The notes beneath the pieces are model-generated. The model searched no databases and was not told the DNA's origin. It saw only the letters and a list, made by a program, of their open reading frames with translations. Source: Lachnospiraceae bacterium UBA1721 (GTDB taxonomy: Bacteria; Bacillota; Clostridia; Lachnospirales; Lachnospiraceae). From it: a DNA stretch of 6,477 nt. The stretch lies in assembly GCA_002317155.1 (NCBI GenBank), contig DCIR01000072.1:79874-86350 (forward strand), written 5' to 3'. The position numbers and the translations under genes are program-made. Shown in pieces: positions 1 through 5,400 of this stretch (within the stretch, counting starts at the first letter, position 1; every line of letters begins with the position of its first letter).

Positions 1-869
1 GAGATAACTGCTGCAGTACCGCAAAGACCACACTCAGCCATATCAGCAACCTCATCGAGATAGATTTCTCTCTCCTCAACATTGAGTCCGAGGTACTCCT
101 TAGCAACATATACAAGGCTACGACGAGTGATTGAAGGGAGAATACTGCTTGACTTGGGAGTAACTACGCTGCCATCCTTGGTAACGAAAAGGAAGTTAGC
201 TCCGCCGGTCTCTTCAACCTTGGTACGGGTCTTGGGATCAAGGTACATATTCTCATCAAATCCTTCTGCGTGAGCGGTAACAATAGCATGAAGGCTCATT
301 GCATAGTTAAGACCTGCCTTGATGCATCCGGTTCCGTTCGGAGCCGCACGGTCAAAGTCAGAAACCTTGATTGTAAGAGGCTTAACGCCGCCCTTGAAGT
401 AAGGTCCTACAGGAGTACAGAATACTCTGAACATATACTCATTTGCAGGCTTAACACCGATAACGGGATTGGTACCCATCATGTAAGGTCTGATATAAAG
501 AGTAGCTCCGCTTCCGTAAGGAGGTACTACATTCTCATTAGCCTTTACAACTCTCTCTACTGCATCTATAAACTGTCCATCGGGAAGGACGGGCATCTCA
601 AGACGTGCTGCAGACTGATTAAGTCTCTCAGCGTTAAGGTCAGGGCGGAATGTTACGATTCTGCCATCCTCGGTAGTATAAGCCTTAAGTCCCTCAAAGA
701 CTGTCTGGGCATACTGGAAGACTCCTGCGCACTCGTTAAGCACGATGTTTGCGTCTGATGTAATTTCTCCGTTGTCCCACTTACCATCCTTGAACATTGA
801 TACGTAACGATAATCTGTCTCTACGTATCCAAATCCAAGATTGCTCCAGTCAATATTTTTCTTTTCCAT
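1..869 (-). CDS. ilvE: Branched-chain amino acid aminotransferase, 3' end cut by window
   Basis: Cytoplasmic PLP enzyme (fold-type IV, EC 2.6.1.42) that transaminates 2-keto acids to leucine, isoleucine and valine with glutamate as donor, and runs in reverse in catabolism. Translation from 869 gives 289 complete codons, open to the window edge. The family is usually about 340-360 residues, so roughly the last 50-70 are missing. Landmarks of the large bacterial/eukaryotic-type BCAT group: VFEGLKAY near residue 57, YIRPYMMGT near 125, the PLP lysine K184 in GTGCIKAGLNYA, EETGGANF at 219-226 with the PLP-contacting glutamate, and ECGLCGTAAV at 279-288. The start is set by AGAAGGA (877-883) seven bases upstream. 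It has its own promoter and a structured leader; no leader peptide rich in Leu/Ile/Val and no T-box sequence is visible. It lies downstream of folA, and read-through from that operon is possible because no terminator is seen. Identification is firm. Confidence 0.95.
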   Translation of the reverse strand, partial: MEKKNIDWSNLGFGYVETDYRYVSMFKDGKWDNGEITSDANIVLNECAGVFQYAQTVFEGLKAYTTEDGRIVTFRPDLNAERLNQSAARLEMPVLPDGQFIDAVERVVKANENVVPPYGSGATLYIRPYMMGTNPVIGVKPANEYMFRVFCTPVGPYFKGGVKPLTIKVSDFDRAAPNGTGCIKAGLNYAMSLHAIVTAHAEGFDENMYLDPKTRTKVEETGGANFLFVTKDGSVVTPKSSSILPSITRRSLVYVAKEYLGLNVEEREIYLDEVADMAECGLCGTAAVI

Positions 870-903
870 GGATTTGTCCTTCTTTCTATAAATTCTATTT
901 GCA

Positions 904-964
904 TTCACAGCTTATTTGTCACAGTTTTCATAGAAAAAACTGATAAAAATAAGTATTCTGTGAA
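904..964 (-). promoter_or_regulatory. Three-tier stem-loop in the ilvE 5' leader
   Basis: Read on the minus strand, three 7-bp perfect stems are nested. The outer stem is TTCACAG (964-958) with CTGTGAA (910-904). The middle stem is CTTATTT (953-947) with AAATAAG (917-911). The inner stem is CAGTTTT (942-936) with AAAACTG (928-922). The loop is seven bases, a four-base bulge lies between outer and middle stems, and a 4x4 internal loop lies between middle and inner stems. No T-run follows, so it is not an intrinsic terminator. It would begin a few bases after the predicted transcription start and ends about 20 bases before the ilvE Shine-Dalgarno. An mRNA-stabilising 5' hairpin, a regulatory RNA element, or a DNA operator using the inverted repeat are all possible; the function is unknown. 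Confidence 0.6.
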
Positions 965-976
965 AGTGCTTACTCA

Positions 977-1005
977 ATTATCGTACCGGAAATAATAAAA
1001 GTCAA
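977..1005 (-). promoter_or_regulatory. Sigma-A type promoter for ilvE
   Basis: On the minus strand, TTGACT (1005-1000) is followed after exactly 17 bases by GATAAT (982-977). Each hexamer differs from the housekeeping consensus by one base. The predicted start of transcription is about position 970, giving a leader of about 100 bases before the ilvE ATG. The surrounding DNA is AT-rich, and the promoter lies wholly in the gap after folA. Confidence 0.8.
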
Positions 1006-1046
1006 TATAACAATAATAGCCTTTTACGCTCAAAAAACAGACAATT

Positions 1047-1544
1047 TTACTGCTTATTTACTCTTTCATATCTGTAAAAAGTATAAGGAAGGTCAAAATA
1101 AGTCATTTCATCACTGTCTGCAGTGATGGTCCACTCCGGATCCTTGTCCAGATTCGGGAAATAAGCATCCGCCGTATAAGGGTAATCTATCTTGGTTATA
1201 TGAGCTGTATCACAATACGGAAGAAGCTGCTTATATATACTCTCTCCGCCGACAACAAATATGTCCTCGCTCTTATACCCCTCCAGCATTTTTAACAACT
1301 CTTCTATTGAATGAGCTACCAATGCTCCTCGTACCTTCAGGTCAGGGTTGCGGCTCAATATAATATTTGTTCTGTTCATCAGCGGAAGTCCCTGCGGAAA
1401 TGTCGCCAATGTTTTTCTGCCGAGAACAATCACCTTACCTGTAGTGAGTTCTCTGAACATCTTCTGATCGTTCGGAATACTTACGAGCAGGTTACCTTTA
1501 TTACCGATTGCCCAGTTGATATCTGTTGCTGCTACTAAATTCAT
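1047..1544 (-). CDS. folA: Dihydrofolate reductase
   Basis: Reduces dihydrofolate to tetrahydrofolate with NADPH (EC 1.5.1.3) in the cytoplasm. The 165-residue product has normal family length. Visible landmarks: AATDINWAIGNKG at the N-terminus, IPND with the catalytic acid D26, the NADPH-binding GRKT at 42-45, NRTNII with R58 (folate carboxylate contact), VVGGESIY at 97-104, and T117 equivalent to E. coli T113. The loop position equivalent to E. coli Trp22 is Val21, a change I recall from clostridial DHFRs. The start at 1544 was chosen over an in-frame ATG at 1577 because AGAAGGAG (1550-1557) sits five bases upstream and the alternative would overlap thyX by 34 bases. The thyX stop and folA start share one base (TAATG), suggesting translational coupling. 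It is the last gene of the RNase-thyX-folA unit. Confidence 0.96.
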   Translation of the reverse strand: MNLVAATDINWAIGNKGNLLVSIPNDQKMFRELTTGKVIVLGRKTLATFPQGLPLMNRTNIILSRNPDLKVRGALVAHSIEELLKMLEGYKSEDIFVVGGESIYKQLLPYCDTAHITKIDYPYTADAYFPNLDKDPEWTITADSDEMTYFDLPYTFYRYERVNKQ

Positions 1545-1557
1545 TAAAGCTCCTTCT
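1542..1557 (-). promoter_or_regulatory. Coupled stop/start (TAATG) and Shine-Dalgarno between thyX and folA
   Basis: Minus-strand AGAAGGAG (1557-1550) is followed by a five-base spacer that contains the thyX stop TAA (1546-1544). Its last A is the first base of the folA ATG (1544-1542). The folA ribosome-binding site is therefore inside the last thyX codons, an arrangement typical of terminating ribosomes re-initiating on the next gene. Confidence 0.85.
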
Positions 1558-2221
1558 TTGCTTTTCTGCCACAGCACTTATCCTCTGTACAGAAACCGCA
1601 CACCTCACACTTCGGAACAAAATACTCCTTGGTGAGGACCTTCCACTCGTCAGAATACTCATTGAGCGCCTTAACCAAATCGTTCATAAGTGCACGATAT
1701 TCCCAGTATGCTCTGGTACACATTCTCTGATGAGCCATATCAATGAGGTTACGAAGATTGGTTCTGAACACAACCTTAGTCTCCATTCCTAGGGGAAGGA
1801 GCATTCCTATATCCTCTCTCGGAAGTCCCATTGCCTCAAGCTTCTGCATTCCGAGCAGTATCTCATTCATGGTGTTCTCATAGATCTCTCTGCTCTCGTC
1901 GCTTGCTCCGATGCTCGGAGGAGTAACATATCCAAAGCCCTTCTGATAATTAATATATCTGGTTGAGGCCTGAAGTCTGGTCGGGCCACCTCCTATATGG
2001 GTATAAAATTCACGAATAACTCGAGCTGAATATCCGTCAAGCACCATGTATACCTGAGGATATTCCCAGGTTCTGCCGTGACCGGATGTCAGGCAACCCA
2101 TTCCTCTTTTGTAATTCTTGTCAGCATCAGCTATATCCGCGCCCCAGCATACACCGGCTTCTCTTCCTATCAGGCTGATAGGATCAATCGTAGTCTCCTG
2201 CTGAATTATAATCTTACCCAT
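1544..2221 (-). CDS. thyX: Flavin-dependent thymidylate synthase (divergent ThyX)
   Basis: Makes dTMP from dUMP using methylene-tetrahydrofolate as carbon donor and FAD/NADPH for reduction (EC 2.1.1.148); family members act as homotetramers. The 225-residue product carries the ThyX N-terminal element SGHGRTWEY (46-54; compare GHxSPFEH) and, near the C-terminus, NLRNLIDMAHQR...AYWEYR (155-176), matching the conserved NxRNLxxFxxxR...AxWEI block. The signature RHRx7S is altered: the region reads YTHIGGGPTRLQASTRY (73-89), keeping H75, S86 and R88. It has T and I for the flanking arginines and two extra residues. The tail has five cysteines (205, 208, 211, 216, 217) followed by basic residues. 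The ATG at 2221 is preferred to one at 2245 because AAAGGAA lies eight bases upstream. It follows the RNase gene by 13 bases and overlaps folA by one. Confidence 0.88.
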   Translation of the reverse strand: MGKIIIQQETTIDPISLIGREAGVCWGADIADADKNYKRGMGCLTSGHGRTWEYPQVYMVLDGYSARVIREFYTHIGGGPTRLQASTRYINYQKGFGYVTPPSIGASDESREIYENTMNEILLGMQKLEAMGLPREDIGMLLPLGMETKVVFRTNLRNLIDMAHQRMCTRAYWEYRALMNDLVKALNEYSDEWKVLTKEYFVPKCEVCGFCTEDKCCGRKAKKEL

Positions 2222-2228
2222 TTTTCCG

Positions 2229-2235
2229 TTCCTTT
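2229..2235 (-). promoter_or_regulatory. Ribosome-binding site fixing the thyX start
   Basis: Minus-strand AAAGGAA (2235-2229) overlaps the last base of the upstream RNase stop codon (2237-2235) and lies at correct spacing before the ATG at 2221. The in-frame ATG at 2245 has no purine-rich Shine-Dalgarno before it, so the eight-residue longer form is unlikely. Confidence 0.75.
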
Positions 2236-3833
2236 CAGTCGTCATACTTGTCGCACAGAGAATTTATCTGATCGGCAAACTTGCTCAGTTCCTTATTAGG
2301 TCTGCCCTCCATCTTTGCAATGAGTGCAACCAGACGATGTCCGGTAGCAACAAGTCTTGCAAATACTCCGTTAGCGATATGAGTCTTCTTTTCTACCTTA
2401 ACAGGTGCAGATTCATAAGTGAATCTGTTAGCACCCAAATCAAATACCGATCCACTGTACGGAGCATATGCTCTCTGTCCGTACTCTATCTTTAAGGTTT
2501 CCGCAAACTGTGTCGTAACACTGTCTTCACCGTGAACAATAAATACCTTCTTAGGCTTTTCTTCAAAAGCGTTTATCCAATCAATAAGTCCCTGCTTATC
2601 AGCGTGTCCAGACATACCGGTCAGTGTTCTGATCTCTGCATTTACTCCGATTGATTCACCAAAAAGCTTAACCTCTTTAGCACCCTCGATAATTGCTCGT
2701 CCAAGAGTACCGTTAGCTTGGTACCCAACGAACAGAATGGTACATTCTTTGCGCCATAAGTTATGCTTTAAGTGATGTCTGATACGTCCGGCCTCACACA
2801 TACCCGACGCAGAAATAATAACCTTAGGCCTGTCGACAAAATTAATCTCTCGCGATTCATCTCCGGTAATTGCAAGTTTTAATCCTGCAAATGCAAGAGG
2901 ATTGATATTGTCATTAACAAGTTCAAGCGCCTCTTCATCATAGCACTGGCTTCTGTGCTCCTGAAATACCCCTGTAGCTTCAACCGCCATAGGGCTGTCG
3001 ACATACACAGGGAAATCTTCATGCCCCTTAATCATTCTGCCGACTTTGATTTTTCTCAGAAAATACAGCAGCTCCTGCGTGCGTCCAACCGCAAATGAAG
3101 GAATCACGACATTTCCGCCTCTGTCAAAGGTCATCTGTATTATTTCAGTAAGTTCTTTGACATAATCAGGCTTCTCGGCGCTGTGATATCTGTCGCCGTA
3201 AGTTGACTCCATCACTACGAAATCCGCCTCTGCCGTAGGCTGAGGATCTCTTAAAAGCGGCTGATTCTTGTTACCAATATCACCTGAAAATACTATCTTT
3301 TTATTGGTATCGCCTTCTGTCAGCCACACCTCTATTGAAGATGAGCCCAACAGATGTCCGATGTCGGTAAATCTTATTTTTACTCCATCGCATATCTCTA
3401 CGATGTCATTATAATTGCAGGGAACCAGTCTCTTGATTGCACCCTCGGCATCCTCCATTGTGTACAGAGGCTCAACCAAAGGATTGTTCTCGCTTCTCTT
3501 AGCCTTACGATTTTTCCATTCTGCTTCCTGCATCTGGATGTGCGCACAATCACGGAGCATTATACTGCACAAATCCACCGTAGCATCTGTTGCAAAAATC
3601 TGACCTCTGAATCCCTTCGCATATAAGAGAGGCAAAAGTCCCGAATGATCCACGTGCGCATGTGTAAGAAAAACATAATCTATCTGCGCTTCGTGAACAG
3701 GTAACTCTGCATTTTCAAACACCTGAGTTCCCTGTTGCATTCCATAATCAACCAAAATGTGTTTGCCATTTATCTCGAGATAATGACAACTGCCTGTAAC
3801 CTGATGATCTGCACCAATAAATATAAGCTTCAT
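2235..3833 (-). CDS. Beta-CASP metallo-beta-lactamase ribonuclease (YSH1/CPSF-like)
   Basis: A 532-residue cytoplasmic protein of the MBL/beta-CASP/RMMBL family (relatives: TTHA0252, archaeal and eukaryotic CPSF73), which cleaves or trims RNA using two zinc ions. MBL core at about 1-200: the zinc motif HAHVDH (58-63), H160 in DIGHLLGSS and D185 in FSGDIG. The beta-CASP insert at about 205-370 has MESTYGDR, PSFAVGRTQE (245-254) and ISASGMCEAGRIRHHL (340-355). The RMMBL part has TGMSGHAD (H410) and FIVHGE (H434). All expected metal ligands are visible, so it should be active. A tail of about 60-70 residues (about 470-532, basic around 478-484) extends beyond TTHA0252-like proteins. The start is the ATG at 3833, seven bases after GGAGG; a GTG at 3839 would have only one base of spacing. 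It leads the thyX-folA unit; its RNA substrate cannot be inferred. Confidence 0.93.
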   Translation of the reverse strand: MKLIFIGADHQVTGSCHYLEINGKHILVDYGMQQGTQVFENAELPVHEAQIDYVFLTHAHVDHSGLLPLLYAKGFRGQIFATDATVDLCSIMLRDCAHIQMQEAEWKNRKAKRSENNPLVEPLYTMEDAEGAIKRLVPCNYNDIVEICDGVKIRFTDIGHLLGSSSIEVWLTEGDTNKKIVFSGDIGNKNQPLLRDPQPTAEADFVVMESTYGDRYHSAEKPDYVKELTEIIQMTFDRGGNVVIPSFAVGRTQELLYFLRKIKVGRMIKGHEDFPVYVDSPMAVEATGVFQEHRSQCYDEEALELVNDNINPLAFAGLKLAITGDESREINFVDRPKVIISASGMCEAGRIRHHLKHNLWRKECTILFVGYQANGTLGRAIIEGAKEVKLFGESIGVNAEIRTLTGMSGHADKQGLIDWINAFEEKPKKVFIVHGEDSVTTQFAETLKIEYGQRAYAPYSGSVFDLGANRFTYESAPVKVEKKTHIANGVFARLVATGHRLVALIAKMEGRPNKELSKFADQINSLCDKYDD

Positions 3834-3840
3834 ACCCACA

Positions 3841-3845
3841 CCTCC
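3841..3845 (-). promoter_or_regulatory. Ribosome-binding site fixing the RNase start
   Basis: A perfect GGAGG on the minus strand lies seven bases before the ATG at 3833. It nearly touches the in-frame GTG at 3839, which rules that codon out as the start. Confidence 0.85.
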
Positions 3846-3909
3846 ATTATTAATGAATGTCCGTCAGAGTATAACTATGTGATTCTTATGTAAATATATC
3901 TATATTCCT

Positions 3910-3918
3910 ATTATATCA
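3910..3918 (-). promoter_or_regulatory. Extended -10 promoter for the RNase-thyX-folA unit
   Basis: The minus strand reads TGATATAAT, a perfect TATAAT (3915-3910) with the upstream TG of extended -10 promoters. It lies five bases beyond the stop codon of the TIR gene. The -35 region would fall inside the TIR gene's 3' end and is poor (GGCAGA), which extended -10 promoters tolerate. Transcription would start near 3903, giving a leader of about 70 bases. No terminator for the TIR gene is seen in this 83-base gap, so read-through may add to expression. Confidence 0.6.
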
Positions 3919-3922
3919 GAAA

Positions 3923-5374
3923 TTACTTACTTTCTGCCAGCTTTGAGATATCAACTCTCATCATTGGTCTTACACCAATTCCGCCTATTGCAACAGAATT
4001 ATCATCAAATCTCTCAGAATTATATCCTGTGGATACGCAGTAAAGTGCAGAAAAACTATCCTCTACCGGATCTCTGAGCCACCATATGCTTGTAGTAACC
4101 TTCTGCTGATCACAGTTATTCTTGTAAAGATAATCCATATCGTCTTCGATTGCAGCAGCTGTGGGCTCACAATAAATCTTCACATCTGCAGCCTCAAACA
4201 CAGCCAAATCAGCCTTCGACGGAATATATACTAAATCTTCTGTATTCTTGATAAGTATCTCACCATTCTCAGGATTATGATATTCGGTGCTTATTGTTGT
4301 AACGACGATAGCCGCAATCTCTTCAGCACTAAATCCGTTCAGGAATCCACAATCGGTACTGTATTCATTTTTACCTTCACAAAATACCTGTGATGTCGGT
4401 ATCTGTCCTATATAGCTGACATTTGCCTTTGCAGAATTAAGCCATGCTCTGAGACTCGATTTTTCCCAGTCATTGCATCCAAATGCCTCCATCTTTTCAG
4501 TCGGACTGAATTCGCCATCACCGAGAGTTTTCCCATCTGCTGTAAAGTAGCATTTTCCGCTCTCAGCACCTGCAAAGCCCTTCATGCAAAGAACATTCTC
4601 TGAAACTAAAGTAGCAATACCGTCCTCAACCTCTGCTACACACCATACGATATCTTCATCCATGTAGCTTCCAAAGGTATATTTGTCGCCCACCTTAAGT
4701 TCCACAACCTCGTTAATATCACCACTACTGTTCGAATCATTACCCGCAGTACTTCCGGTAGCATTTCCCACATTACCATCTGCAGTACTTCCGGTAGTAT
4801 TACCGGAAGTATTTTTAGCATTCTGATTTCTGAGTATAAAAAATATCCCAATAGATATCAGCCAAAGCGCAATAGCAATCATTGCTATGATCTTCCACTT
4901 ATTCTTCTTGCGCTTCATTCTGCTTACGGCTGCGTGGTTTTTTGATACCTCCGACACCTGTGAAGAATCTTTTTTCTGCGGACTTACAGTTTTAGCCAGC
5001 TCCTTAACCGCGTTAACAAGCTCGTCATGTTTACCGTTCCATGGATTATCCAGCCACTGATTGGACATAAGGAAATATTCCATCGCAGGTATCAGCTTAA
5101 TCTCTTCATTTCTGTATGAAATAATAGGAATGTTATTACTTACAGCTCTTTCTATTTCACGCAAAACATGCTGTGAATTATTCGAATTATCAGTAAGTAC
5201 CAAAACAACCACCTGACAGGTCTCGATAGCCACAACTATCTCCTCTGCATATACATGTCCGGTTCTGATATCTCTGGGTGCAATAAAACACTCAATATCG
5301 TTTTTCTCAAGAGCATCAACTATCTCGTTAGCAACAACAGCATCTAACGATGAATATGATATAAAGGCTTTCAT
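3923..5374 (-). CDS. TIR-domain membrane protein with DUF6273-like ectodomain
   Basis: A 483-residue single-pass membrane protein. Residues 1-130 are a bacterial TIR domain: FISYSSLD (4-11), IAPRDIRTG (31-39), then NSQHVLREIERA (66-77), where E73 or E75 is the candidate catalytic glutamate of TIR NAD-cleaving enzymes. A charged segment ending MKRKKNKWK precedes one hydrophobic helix (about 160-181), so by the positive-inside rule the TIR domain is cytoplasmic and the rest outside. Residues 185-222 are a Gly/Ser/Thr/Asn linker with a 12-residue repeat. Residues 225-478 resemble DUF6273: VGDKYTFGSY, NDWEKSSLRAWLN (301-313), SIWWLRDP (429-436) and GIGVRPMM (465-472). This ectodomain holds nine cysteines. 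The start has GGAG six bases upstream. The gene follows the glycanase by 26 bases and may be co-transcribed. A receptor linking an outside cue to NAD cleavage is inference; a role in phage defence is not shown. Confidence 0.87.
   Translation of the reverse strand: MKAFISYSSLDAVVANEIVDALEKNDIECFIAPRDIRTGHVYAEEIVVAIETCQVVVLVLTDNSNNSQHVLREIERAVSNNIPIISYRNEEIKLIPAMEYFLMSNQWLDNPWNGKHDELVNAVKELAKTVSPQKKDSSQVSEVSKNHAAVSRMKRKKNKWKIIAMIAIALWLISIGIFFILRNQNAKNTSGNTTGSTADGNVGNATGSTAGNDSNSSGDINEVVELKVGDKYTFGSYMDEDIVWCVAEVEDGIATLVSENVLCMKGFAGAESGKCYFTADGKTLGDGEFSPTEKMEAFGCNDWEKSSLRAWLNSAKANVSYIGQIPTSQVFCEGKNEYSTDCGFLNGFSAEEIAAIVVTTISTEYHNPENGEILIKNTEDLVYIPSKADLAVFEAADVKIYCEPTAAAIEDDMDYLYKNNCDQQKVTTSIWWLRDPVEDSFSALYCVSTGYNSERFDDNSVAIGGIGVRPMMRVDISKLAESK
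4746..4801 (-). repeat. 36-bp-period tandem repeat coding the TIR protein linker
   Basis: The 16-base block GCAGTACTTCCGGTAG occurs at 4746-4761 and again at 4782-4797 (plus-strand reading), 36 bases apart, followed in both by a near-identical few bases. It encodes the repeated ATGSTAG/TTGSTAD portions of the extracellular linker with a 12-residue period. It is in frame, so copy-number change would alter linker length without breaking the gene. Confidence 0.7.
4786..4811. repeat. 11-bp perfect inverted repeat inside the TIR gene
   Basis: TACTTCCGGTA (4786-4796) and TACCGGAAGTA (4801-4811) are perfect inverted copies separated by four bases. The arm overlaps the second copy of the tandem repeat and arises where the linker codons for Thr-Ser-Gly and Thr-Gly-Ser lie close together. 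On the plus strand the hairpin is followed by TTTTT, so it has the shape of an intrinsic terminator for antisense RNA, but no plus-strand gene lies upstream. In the sense direction no T-run follows. Confidence 0.6.
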
Positions 5375-5400
5375 TTTTTACTCCAAAATACTAATACATC

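Noticed and set aside
270..758. Plus-strand open frame of 162 codons
   Set aside because: It is antisense to ilvE, whose minus-strand frame carries all catalytic motifs; the plus-strand translation resembles no family and has no ribosome-binding site.
870..970. T-box riboswitch or leader-peptide attenuator for ilvE
   Set aside because: The leader is too short for a T-box and lacks its conserved core. The small ATG frames (for example at 932) have no Shine-Dalgarno and no run of branched-chain codons, and no terminator T-run is present.
1006..1046. Rho-independent terminator after folA
   Set aside because: There is a run of six Ts on the minus strand, but only weak T/A pairing around it and no GC-containing stem before it.
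1545..1577. Longer folA form starting at the ATG at 1577
   Set aside because: The added 11 residues precede the conserved DHFR N-terminus, overlap thyX by 34 bases, and ignore the strong Shine-Dalgarno placed for the ATG at 1544.
3834..3839. GTG start for the RNase two codons upstream
   Set aside because: GGAGG is only one base away, too close for initiation; the ATG at 3833 has ideal spacing and begins the conserved MKLIFIGA strand.
3923..5374. Calling the TIR gene a known anti-phage system (Thoeris or similar)
   Set aside because: No ThsA-like, SIR2, CBASS or other defence partner is nearby, the neighbours are metabolic, and the protein is membrane-anchored with an outside domain.
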